From positions 1 to 6,216 of the forward strand of contig JAADCY010000046.1 of the NCBI GenBank assembly GCA_013154205.1: a stretch of DNA of 6,216 bases, given 5' to 3'. The stretch is from Thermoproteota archaeon (GTDB lineage Archaea; Thermoproteota; Thermoprotei_A; Sulfolobales; Desulfurococcaceae). Below the pieces are notes generated by a model that saw nothing but the letters and a program-made list of their open reading frames with translations, made no database searches and had not been told where the DNA came from. Positions 1 to 5,064 of the stretch are shown piece by piece (the first letter of the stretch is position 1; every line of letters starts with the position of its first letter). A program made the translations under genes and the position numbers.

Positions 1-509
1 AGATACTCTTAACACAGCCATTAATGAAAGGTAGAAAAGTATACGTCGTAACCGACGCAGGCGGAGTAGGAGTAATGTTGACAGACGCCCTTACAATGGA
101 GGGCTTCATACTGCCACGCTCCCCGGAAGATTTGAAGCAGGAGTTGCGTAAAGTACTGCCGCCTCATTGTATCGTCGAGAACCCGATAGACCTGACAGGA
201 GACACTGATGACGACCGCTACAAGGTAGTCCTAGACATACTGCTCCCAAGAGACGATGTTGACGCTGTAGTAGTAGGTGCGCTCCCACAAGTGCCAGGTA
301 TTACATCAAAGCTAGCAGACTACCTTGCCGAGGCCAGAAAATATGGTAAACCAATAATAGCCATATCCATAGGCAGTAAGGAAGCGGAGAGATTTAAAGA
401 CTTGCTTGAAGATAAAGGGATATCAGTATTTGAATCCCCTGAGAGGGCGGCGAGAGCCCTCAGGGCACTATATCTGTATTCAAAGATAAGAGGAGTTGCG
501 AGGGAGTGA
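1..509 (+). CDS. acdA: Acetyl-CoA synthetase (ADP-forming), alpha subunit, C-terminal part
   Basis: This is the 3' end of a gene that starts before the window. The frame is open from base 3 (ILLTQPL, then the ATG at 24), so that ATG is internal. About 168 residues are visible, roughly the last third of a subunit that is usually about 460 residues long. The fragment shows the CoA-ligase fold: a glycine-rich VTDAGGVGVM near bases 51-80, the NPIDLTGD motif at 180-203, and a C-terminal helix ending in ALRALYLYSKIRG. The CoA-binding domain and the phospho-accepting histidine known for this subunit lie upstream and cannot be checked. With the beta subunit it would convert acetyl-CoA or another acyl-CoA, ADP and phosphate into acid, ATP and CoA in the cytoplasm. 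That is the main substrate-level ATP step of peptide- and sugar-fermenting archaea. Which acyl-CoA paralog this is cannot be told. Confidence 0.9.
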   Translation, partial: ILLTQPLMKGRKVYVVTDAGGVGVMLTDALTMEGFILPRSPEDLKQELRKVLPPHCIVENPIDLTGDTDDDRYKVVLDILLPRDDVDAVVVGALPQVPGITSKLADYLAEARKYGKPIIAISIGSKEAERFKDLLEDKGISVFESPERAARALRALYLYSKIRGVARE

Positions 510-512
510 TCC
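502..512 (+). promoter_or_regulatory. Ribosome-binding site of the beta subunit, overlapping the alpha stop codon
   Basis: GGGAGTGATCC closely matches the complement of the archaeal 16S 3' end (GGAGGTGATCC) and ends three bases before the ATG at 516. The TGA stop of the alpha gene (507-509) lies inside it, so a ribosome finishing alpha sits on the beta start signal. This arrangement suggests coupled translation of the two subunits, which assemble into one complex. Confidence 0.7.
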
Positions 513-515
513 AAG

Positions 516-1214
516 ATGGTAGAGCCCAGAGAAATAATTCTTAATGCATTAAAAGAGGGAAGGAAAAAGCTCCTAGAGCACGAAGCACTCGAAGTAATCA
601 AAGCTTATGGAGCACCAATAGCAGAAGCCGCTCTAGCCAAGACACCCGAAGAAGCCGGAGAAATCGCTGAGAAAATAGGCTTTCCAGTCGTACTAAAAAT
701 TGTTAGCCCAGACATTAGCCACAAGAGCGATGTAGGCGGAGTAATCGTTGGTGTAGACTCTAAGGAAAAAGCTGTCGAGGCCGCTAAGAAGATCATTGAG
801 AACGTATCAAAGAATGTGCCTAACGCCCGTATTTCAGGCATATTAGTACAGAAAATGGCTAAGAAGGGACTTGAGGTAATCGTTGGTGGTCTCAGAGACA
901 ATATCTTCGGCCCAGTAGTAATGTTCGGTCTTGGAGGAATATTCGTAGAAGTATTGAAAGACGTATCATTCAGAGTAGCACCAATAACCTACGAAGATGC
1001 CTACGAAATGATGAAAGAGATCAAGTCAGCTAAACTCCTAGAAGGCTATCGTGGACAGCCGCCAGTCGATAAGAAAGCCATAGCAGATATAATCATCGCT
1101 GTTGCGAAGCTCCTAGAAAACAACCCAGAAGTCGACTCGGTAGACTTAAATCCTGTAATCGCCTATCCAGATGGAGCAGTAGTTGTGGATGCTAGAGTTA
1201 TACTGAAGCAGTAA
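516..1214 (+). CDS. acdB: Acetyl-CoA synthetase (ADP-forming), beta subunit
   Basis: This 232-residue protein has the length usual for the separate beta subunit and carries the ATP-grasp nucleotide-binding fold. Visible signatures are VVLKIVSPDISHKSDVGGV (residues 58-76, with conserved His69), ILVQKM followed by GLEVIVGG, the loop FGLGGIFVE with FRVAP further on, and VDLNPVI near the C-terminus, where the Asp-Asn pair is typical of ATP-grasp metal and nucleotide sites. In the known enzyme this subunit takes the phosphoryl group from the alpha histidine and transfers it to ADP. The gene follows alpha by six bases and is surely cotranscribed. In some archaea alpha and beta are one fused polypeptide, but here they are separate. 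The start at ATG 516 is supported by an excellent ribosome site. There is no sign of damage. Confidence 0.95.
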   Translation: MVEPREIILNALKEGRKKLLEHEALEVIKAYGAPIAEAALAKTPEEAGEIAEKIGFPVVLKIVSPDISHKSDVGGVIVGVDSKEKAVEAAKKIIENVSKNVPNARISGILVQKMAKKGLEVIVGGLRDNIFGPVVMFGLGGIFVEVLKDVSFRVAPITYEDAYEMMKEIKSAKLLEGYRGQPPVDKKAIADIIIAVAKLLENNPEVDSVDLNPVIAYPDGAVVVDARVILKQ

Positions 1215-1234
1215 GGCAAGGTGTGGGTAATATC

Positions 1235-2152
1235 ATGGAACAAGATAATGGCGGGCAGAACTATCAGCAGCTACTAACGGAAATAAGTAATCGGATAGGG
1301 GAAGTCCGTAATCAAATTAAATCTTTTAAAAACGAACGCGCAATCCTCATTTCTGAATTAAGAGATCTTAGGTCTGAAAGAAGAAAACTTATCGAACAGC
1401 TTAAGGAACTAAGATCACAACTTAAAGAACTCAATATTAAGAGACAAGAACTAGTAGAAAAGATCAGGAAGCTACGCAGCGAAAGACGCGAAAAAATAAA
1501 GGAGTTACGAACACTCCTGAATCTTGCTAGGGAAAAACGTGAGCAACTACAGATATTGGATCAAGAGATAAGAATGCCTATTTCTGCCATAAGGAAGGAA
1601 ATAGAGAGGCTTGAGTGGATACAGCAGACACGAATACTCTCCGTGGAAGAAGAGAACAGGATCATTAGAGAAATAGCCCGCCTAGAGGATTTATTGGAGA
1701 AAGCACTGAAGGCTAAGCAGGAAAAGAAAGAATATATCGAGCTACGTGCCGAGCTAAAGGGCTTAAGGCTTGTCATTAATGCGCTTACAAAGGAGATCAA
1801 CTCGATAAGCGATAAGATCAGTAAATTGGATGAAGAGAGAAACGCTTTAAGAACAAGAATTAATGAAATGAGTGGAAAAGTAGATGAGATCAGTAAATCT
1901 ATTGAAGAAAGACAGAAACGTCTAGATGAGATCTCAAACGAGATCAGTAAGAGCATCACAGAACTCAAATCGTTGCGTGAAAAATACCAGGAAATATTGA
2001 AGGAGATAGAGAAATCTAAGCTTAAGAAAATACTCGAAGAAAAACGCCGTAGAGTTGAAGAGAAGATTAAGCGCGGTGAGAAGAGGTTAACACTGGAGGA
2101 ACTAAAAATATTGTATGGTGATGTTGAAGATATCTTTGAAGAAACGAAATAG
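1235..2152 (+). CDS. Uncharacterised archaeal coiled-coil protein (COG1340-like)
   Basis: This protein of about 305 residues is almost entirely charged heptad-type helix with no cysteine, no signal peptide and no membrane segment, so it is probably cytoplasmic and elongated. Two long coiled-coil arms, about residues 13-110 and 160-275, flank a break holding LEWIQQTRILSVEEENRII (126-144). From memory, an LEW...QT..LS.EEE motif and a C-terminal KRGEKLTLEEL segment (here KRGEKRLTLEEL, 279-290) mark the archaeal family COG1340, whose function is unknown. The N-terminal arm repeats LRSERRKL (45-52) and LRSERREK (80-87). The gene begins 20 bases after the beta-subunit stop, so it is probably in that operon. 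ATG 1235 is chosen because GGGT (1225-1228) lies six bases upstream. GTG 1223, four codons earlier, is nearly as good. SMC or Rad50 fragments were considered, but no ATPase motif is present. Confidence 0.8.
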   Translation: MEQDNGGQNYQQLLTEISNRIGEVRNQIKSFKNERAILISELRDLRSERRKLIEQLKELRSQLKELNIKRQELVEKIRKLRSERREKIKELRTLLNLAREKREQLQILDQEIRMPISAIRKEIERLEWIQQTRILSVEEENRIIREIARLEDLLEKALKAKQEKKEYIELRAELKGLRLVINALTKEINSISDKISKLDEERNALRTRINEMSGKVDEISKSIEERQKRLDEISNEISKSITELKSLREKYQEILKEIEKSKLKKILEEKRRRVEEKIKRGEKRLTLEELKILYGDVEDIFEETK

Positions 2153-2186
2153 AAGTAAAGATTAGTTAACAGTTTTCAAGAATGTT

Positions 2187-2990
2187 TTATCTTCCAAATC
2201 TTCTTTCTCTATGCTGGTAGTTTCTAATGGCTCTCCAGAAATCGATCTTTCTGAATTCAGGCCAGAAGACATCGCAGAAGTAGAGTTCGCTATAAGCTGA
2301 TTGCCATAAGAGGAAGTTACTTATCCTAACCTCGCCGCTTGTTCTAATTATTAAGTCGGGATCCGGTATGCCGTCTGTGTAGAGGTAATGTGAGAACACG
2401 TTCTCATCGATTTCTTCAGGATTAAGCTTTCCCTCCTTGATGTCTTTGCCTATCCTTTTAACAGCATTAATGATCTCGTCACGTCCTCCGTAGCATAACG
2501 CTATATTTAGCACATGTTGATCGTAATCCTTGGTTATTTCCTCTAGTTTTTTGGCGAGTTCAACAATATCTTTCGGAACAAGATCTAGTTTTCCAAATAC
2601 TCTAACACGTACTTTGTTCTCATGGATAGCTTTCATATTCATTAATTCCTTGAGTCCTTTTCTAGCGAGTTCGAAGAGATGCTTCCTTTCTTCCTCGGGC
2701 CTATATAGGCAGTTTTCGCTCGACATAGCATAGATCGTTATAGCCTTAACATTAAGTTCGAGGATCCAATCTATAACGTCTTTTATCCTCTCATATCCGA
2801 TCTTATGGCCAAACATGGGGTCCATGCCAAGTCTCTTAGCCCATCTCCTATTCCCATCAGGTATAATGCCTATATGAACGGGGAAGGGCCCGTCTTTTAT
2901 CTGCATCCAAAGTATTTTCTCGTAAAGCTTGTAAATAGGCTTGGACACGACTTTGTAAATCTTGAAAAGCGCTCCCTTTATTGACGTCAT
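2187..2990 (-). CDS. uppS: Cis-prenyltransferase (undecaprenyl/polyprenyl diphosphate synthase family)
   Basis: This 267-residue protein has every signature of the Z-type prenyltransferase family. HIGIIPDGNRRWAKRLG (39-55) carries the catalytic metal-binding Asp45. GHKIGYERI (61-69) and TIYAMSSENCLYRPEEE (85-101) shape the prenyl tunnel and phosphate site. IALCYGGRDEI (163-173) and DPDLIIRTSGEVRISNFLLW (210-229) bind the isopentenyl diphosphate phosphates, and ELYFCDVFWPEF (235-246) closes the fold. It condenses isopentenyl diphosphate units in cis onto an allylic primer. Archaeal members are described as using geranylgeranyl diphosphate to make the lipid carrier for N-glycosylation. Compared with the bacterial consensus, SSENW reads SSENC and NYGGR reads CYGGR. 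About 35 residues precede the core. The gene stands alone, convergent with the coiled-coil gene and divergent from the NTPase. The ATG at 2990 has AAGGGAT five bases upstream. Confidence 0.95.
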   Translation of the reverse strand: MTSIKGALFKIYKVVSKPIYKLYEKILWMQIKDGPFPVHIGIIPDGNRRWAKRLGMDPMFGHKIGYERIKDVIDWILELNVKAITIYAMSSENCLYRPEEERKHLFELARKGLKELMNMKAIHENKVRVRVFGKLDLVPKDIVELAKKLEEITKDYDQHVLNIALCYGGRDEIINAVKRIGKDIKEGKLNPEEIDENVFSHYLYTDGIPDPDLIIRTSGEVRISNFLLWQSAYSELYFCDVFWPEFRKIDFWRAIRNYQHRERRFGR

Positions 2991-2995
2991 GATAT

Positions 2996-3038
2996 ATCCC
3001 TTGTTGGTCTTAAGGACTCAGTATGAATACTTATTAAA
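2996..3038 (-). promoter_or_regulatory. Predicted promoter and ribosome site of the cis-prenyltransferase gene
   Basis: Read on the minus strand, TTTAATAA at 3038-3031 fits an archaeal TATA box. Placing the start about 26 bases downstream of its centre puts transcription near 3009, giving a leader of about 19 bases that contains AAGGGAT (3002-2996) just before the ATG. The box shares the 121-base divergent region with the NTPase promoter. It is assigned by consensus and spacing only. Confidence 0.45.
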
Positions 3039-3069
3039 TATCCTGTTTTTACTCTACGAATAGACCCCC

Positions 3070-3077
3070 ATATAAAT
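3070..3077 (+). promoter_or_regulatory. Predicted TATA box of the NTPase gene
   Basis: ATATAAAT is a good archaeal TATA match. Its expected transcription start (about 26 bases downstream of centre, near 3099-3101) falls after the first in-frame ATG at 3091 and about 12 bases before TTG 3112. The short leader would then contain AGGGATCA (3101-3108), a partial match to the ribosome site. The geometry argues for initiation at TTG 3112. Confidence 0.45.
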
Positions 3078-3111
3078 GGTTTGAAACAAAATGAATTGGC
3101 AGGGATCACTG

Positions 3112-3690
3112 TTGGGTAGAACGATTAACATATATGTTGGAACCGAGAACCCGGCTAAAATCATTGGAATAGAAAAAGCATTTAGGCTAATCGGTGAGCC
3201 CAATACACATACTGTTCGTGTAGAAGATCTTAAGCCACAGCCGGTAGGAATTAATGAGATTGTCTACGGAGCCGCTAAAAGAGCCGTAATATCCTATAAA
3301 AAGTGTATATCGCGTGATTGTTTTGCTGTTGGGTTAGAAGCCGGTATAATTAGTTTATCTACAGGATATTGTCATAGCGGCCAAATAGCCGTCATAATTC
3401 ACGATGATAAGTATAGTATAGGCACAAGCTTGTTCTTCCCATTACCGGATAAGCACTGCAAGGATCTTATCGGCGGGAAAGAGTTAGCCGATATAATGGC
3501 TAGAGAATCGGGGCTGTCAAGCATACGTCGAAACATTGGCGCTGTCGGATATTATACATATGGCTACATTACACGGATAGAGCTAAGCTATCAGGCAACA
3601 TTATCCGCTCTGATACCATTCATAAACAGAGATTCTTTCGAACTTCTTCCGGATATTAGAAAACTGGAAGAAATCCTTAAAATACAATAA
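3112..3690 (+). CDS. yjjX: Probable inosine/xanthosine triphosphatase (YjjX/DUF84 family NTPase)
   Basis: The 192-residue protein matches the YjjX house-cleaning family, which hydrolyses ITP and XTP so that deaminated purines do not enter RNA or DNA. Signatures are VGTENPAKI (9-17, nucleotide-binding loop after strand 1), QPVGINEIVYGAAKRA (43-58), FAVGLEAGI (71-79, acidic metal site), LPLP-like FFPLPD (108-113), and GAVGYYTYGYITR (143-155). Length is normal for the family. A longer reading from ATG 3091 would add seven residues (MNWQGSL), but that ATG lies upstream of the predicted transcription start and family members begin almost at strand 1, so TTG 3112 is preferred. It has its own TATA box, divergent from the prenyltransferase, and ends 36 bases before rps8e. 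Related HAM1/Maf-type enzymes were considered; the LEAGI and GAVG motifs favour YjjX. Confidence 0.88.
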   Translation: MGRTINIYVGTENPAKIIGIEKAFRLIGEPNTHTVRVEDLKPQPVGINEIVYGAAKRAVISYKKCISRDCFAVGLEAGIISLSTGYCHSGQIAVIIHDDKYSIGTSLFFPLPDKHCKDLIGGKELADIMARESGLSSIRRNIGAVGYYTYGYITRIELSYQATLSALIPFINRDSFELLPDIRKLEEILKIQ

Positions 3691-3718
3691 ATACTAACCA
3701 ACTCTATCTTAGGAGGTG
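3677..3718 (+). promoter_or_regulatory. Predicted promoter and strong ribosome site of rps8e
   Basis: TTAAAATA (3677-3684), inside the last codons of the NTPase gene, is placed to start transcription near 3707. A perfect AGGAGGTG ribosome site (3711-3718) follows, eight bases before the ATG at 3727. The ribosome site is convincing and is the strongest in the window, as expected for a ribosomal protein. The TATA assignment is weaker, and read-through from the NTPase gene is also possible. Confidence 0.5.
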
Positions 3719-3726
3719 CGTAGATA

Positions 3727-4119
3727 ATGTCATGGTACCAGGGTAATGATTTAAAGAAACCGACTGGCGGACGAAAAGTAATGGCTCGCCTCAAGAGAAA
3801 ATACGAGCTAGGTAGACCGCCGACCGAAACTCAGCTAGGGCCAGTAGAGCGCCGTAAAATAATACGTGTCCGCGGAGGAAACATGAAAATAAGGCTTAAG
3901 AAAGCAACATATATAAACGTGGCAATCCCCGGTGAGAACAAGGCTAAAAAACTAAGAATACTAGAAGTCGTCGAGACACCTTCTAATCCGCAGCTTGCCA
4001 GAAGAAACTATATCACTAAAGGAACAATTGTCAGAACAGAAATTGGATTAGTACGTGTAACCTCAAGGCCTGGCCAGGACGGAGTACTTAACGGTATTTT
4101 GATCAAAAAGGAGCAGTGA
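3727..4119 (+). CDS. rps8e: Small-subunit ribosomal protein eS8 (S8e)
   Basis: This basic 130-residue protein has the length of archaeal eS8, which lacks the large insertion of the eukaryotic form. It opens with MSWYQGNDLKKPTGGRK, matching the WQG...KPTGG start typical of the family, then RKYELGRPPTETQLG (24-38), the central IRVRGGNMKIRLKKA (46-60), and the C-terminal ARRNYITKGTIVRTEIG (91-107) with a closing PGQDGVLNG (115-123) turn. It binds 16S rRNA in the small subunit. The ATG at 3727 is fixed by the full AGGAGGTG eight bases upstream. It sits 36 bases after the NTPase and about 100 bases before SRP19, which has its own TATA box, so they may be separate transcripts. No missing segment is seen. 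Confidence 0.97.
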   Translation: MSWYQGNDLKKPTGGRKVMARLKRKYELGRPPTETQLGPVERRKIIRVRGGNMKIRLKKATYINVAIPGENKAKKLRILEVVETPSNPQLARRNYITKGTIVRTEIGLVRVTSRPGQDGVLNGILIKKEQ

Positions 4120-4153
4120 AGATCTCAAGCGGTAGCTAGCCATAATAATGTTA

Positions 4154-4161
4154 TTTATAAA
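4154..4161 (+). promoter_or_regulatory. Predicted TATA box of srp19
   Basis: TTTATAAA is a near-ideal archaeal TATA sequence in an A+T-rich stretch. The expected start is near 4184, giving a leader of about 40 bases, longer than the 15-20 bases inferred for other genes here. No other good box lies closer to the ATG at 4224. Confidence 0.5.
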
Positions 4162-4177
4162 AATCATAATCCCCCTC

Positions 4178-4189
4178 ATTGAGCTCAAT
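4178..4189 (+). repeat. 12-bp perfect palindrome over the predicted srp19 transcription start
   Basis: ATTGAGCTCAAT is a perfect palindrome centred at 4183-4184, the position predicted for transcription start from the TATA box at 4154. A dimeric repressor site is one reading. As RNA it could make only a four-base stem with a four-base loop, so a DNA site is more plausible. A chance palindrome in A+T-rich DNA is not excluded. Confidence 0.35.
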
Positions 4190-4210
4190 AGGATGCTCTC
4201 AAAGATTTAA

Positions 4211-4216
4211 AAGGTG
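4211..4216 (+). promoter_or_regulatory. Ribosome-binding site that fixes the srp19 start
   Basis: AAGGTG lies seven bases before ATG 4224. The earlier in-frame ATG at 4179 has no such signal, lies before the predicted transcription start, and would add 15 residues (MSSIGCSQRFKRCFC) unlike SRP19 proteins. Confidence 0.7.
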
Positions 4217-4223
4217 TTTTTGT

Positions 4224-4520
4224 ATGAGCCGCGAATATCAAGGTAAACGCATAGTAGTTTATCCTAATTACATTGATTCGAAAAAGTCGAGGAAAATGGG
4301 TAGAAAAATATCATTTGCTGACGCTGTATCTAATCCTAAAATCGAGGAAATTGTAAGGGCGGCGGAAAATCTAGGGCTAGAGCCACAAGTTGATGAATCG
4401 AGATATCCACGTGAATGGTGGAGTACAGATAAAAGGGTAATCGTTCTTAAACGAGATAGTAAACTTAATACTCTAAGATTAATTGCTAGAGAAATCAAAC
4501 GTTTAAGGGAGAAGTATTAG
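4224..4520 (+). CDS. srp19: Signal recognition particle 19 kDa protein
   Basis: This 98-residue basic protein has the size of archaeal SRP19. The N-terminal RIVVYPNYIDSKKSRKMGRK (9-28) is the conserved RNA-contacting segment, followed by the helix NPKIEEIVRAAENLGLEP (37-54) and YPREWWSTDKRVIVL (61-75), the second hallmark block. SRP19 binds the tips of helices 6 and 8 of 7S RNA and lets SRP54 bind, so that the particle can target ribosomes to the membrane. The protein is cytoplasmic. The start was moved inward from ATG 4179 to ATG 4224 on ribosome-site and alignment grounds. The gene is followed by a 198-base gap before gar1. Neither the 7S RNA nor SRP54 is encoded in this window. Confidence 0.96.
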   Translation: MSREYQGKRIVVYPNYIDSKKSRKMGRKISFADAVSNPKIEEIVRAAENLGLEPQVDESRYPREWWSTDKRVIVLKRDSKLNTLRLIAREIKRLREKY

Positions 4521-4522
4521 CT

Positions 4523-4702
4523 GTGGTAATACCTTCTGGTATTAAATTCGTACTATTGAAATGAGTATTCCTTATAGTATTACTACAAAATTAAAAAGAT
4601 TGATTAAACCAGCAGGTAATACCATTGGTACTTGATCAATTATTTGAAGAGGCCTTACTCTTAACTATTTTAGATTTAAAAGTAAATACCGGAGTATTAC
4701 CC
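4523..4702 (+). repeat. Cluster of four GTAATAC/GTATTAC motifs between srp19 and gar1
   Basis: The 7-mer GTAATAC occurs at 4526-4532 and 4616-4622, and its complement GTATTAC at 4577-4583 and 4694-4700, so orientation alternates. Copies one and three are the identical GGTAATACC, 90 bases apart. Copy two sits in the odd palindrome TAGTATTACTA (4575-4585). Each core is a dyad, GTA-N-TAC. Only one other copy was found in the window (298-304, inside a coding region). As RNA, 4523-4532 can pair with 4577-4586 over ten bases (one G-U), and 4615-4622 with 4694-4701 over eight. The last copy lies between the gar1 TATA box and its predicted start. Operator array or RNA structure are both possible. Confidence 0.55.
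4527..4544 (+). repeat. Perfect 7-bp hairpin just after srp19
   Basis: TAATACC-TTCT-GGTATTA forms a seven-base-pair stem with a four-base loop, starting seven bases after the srp19 stop codon. No T-run follows, so it is not a classical terminator. It could protect or process the srp19 mRNA end, or be part of the repeat set in this gap. Confidence 0.5.
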
Positions 4703-4713
4703 TCCCCCGGTGG
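4675..4713 (+). promoter_or_regulatory. Predicted promoter and ribosome site of gar1-tfb
   Basis: TTTAAAAG (4675-4682) fits a TATA box with a start near 4705. The 14-base leader carries GGTGG (4709-4713) five bases before ATG 4719. A GTATTAC repeat copy (4694-4700) falls at about -11 to -5, where a bound protein would block polymerase. The box is predicted from consensus and spacing only. Confidence 0.5.
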
Positions 4714-4718
4714 ATTAA

Positions 4719-5042
4719 ATGAAAAAACTAGGGTACATCGTTAACAAAACCAAAGACGGTCTCATCATTGCTCGAAGCATAATCAGGGATCCACGGAGAC
4801 TCGTAGGGCATACAGCCTACGATAAGGATCTTAGAAGGATTGGAAAGATAGTTGACGTTATAGGACGTATTGACGCGCCATTTGTCGTGATAAAGCCAGA
4901 ATCCAAAGAAGTCGTTGAATTCGTGGATACAGGCCCCGTCTATTACTACGTTGAACGCAGGCCAAGGAGATTTCTGAGGAGAAAGGGAGGGAAAATGAAG
5001 AAGAGAAGGGGGAGGGGGAAGAAGCGCTCTAGAAGGAAATAA
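4719..5042 (+). CDS. gar1: H/ACA RNP component Gar1
   Basis: This 107-residue protein has the Gar1 beta-barrel core: LGYIVNKTKDGLIIARS (4-20), VGHTAYDKDLRRIGKIVDV (29-47), and IDAPFVVIKP (51-60), closing with VDTGPVYYYVER (69-80). Gar1 binds the pseudouridine synthase Cbf5 and helps substrate turnover in the guide-RNA-directed pseudouridylation complex. The odd part is the C-terminal tail. In residues 80-107, 19 of 28 are Lys or Arg (RRPRRFLRRKGG, then MKKRRGRGKKRSRRK), recalling the Gly-Arg tails of eukaryotic Gar1 but mostly Lys/Arg with few glycines. The start at 4719 has GGTGG five bases upstream. Tfb follows after 22 bases, a pairing known in other archaea. The core assignment is secure, and the role of the tail is inference (nonspecific RNA contact). 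Confidence 0.94.
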   Translation: MKKLGYIVNKTKDGLIIARSIIRDPRRLVGHTAYDKDLRRIGKIVDVIGRIDAPFVVIKPESKEVVEFVDTGPVYYYVERRPRRFLRRKGGKMKKRRGRGKKRSRRK

Positions 5043-5053
5043 TGCTTTGTTTT

Positions 5054-5060
5054 GGGTGAT
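5054..5060 (+). promoter_or_regulatory. Ribosome-binding site fixing a TTG start for tfb
   Basis: GGGTGAT ends four bases before TTG 5065. The longest open frame begins at TTG 5047, only four bases after the gar1 stop and with no ribosome site in front of it. It would add MFWVIV, hydrophobic residues not expected before a zinc ribbon. Confidence 0.65.
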
Positions 5061-5064
5061 TGTT

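Noticed and set aside
1561..1968. 135-codon minus-strand open frame opposite the coiled-coil gene
   Set aside because: It is the shadow of a Lys/Glu-rich coiled coil. The Ser/Leu/Phe-rich product is typical of antisense frames, and the plus-strand family motif is clear.
1235..2152. Coiled-coil protein as an SMC, Rad50 or defence-system component
   Set aside because: No Walker A, Walker B or ABC signature is present, the length is about 305 residues, and no nuclease or defence partner lies nearby.
4527..4544. Hairpin after srp19 as an intrinsic terminator
   Set aside because: The stem is followed by AATTCG, not by a T-run, and archaeal termination depends on T-tracts.
4604..4744. A frame of 39 codons from TTG 4625 running into gar1
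   Set aside because: It overlaps the gar1 start, has no clear ribosome site, crosses the repeat motifs and the promoter, and its peptide resembles nothing known.
4740..4775. C-box-like ATGATGA on the minus strand, a possible C/D guide RNA
   Set aside because: It lies in gar1 coding sequence and no D box (CTGA) is found at suitable distance on that strand.
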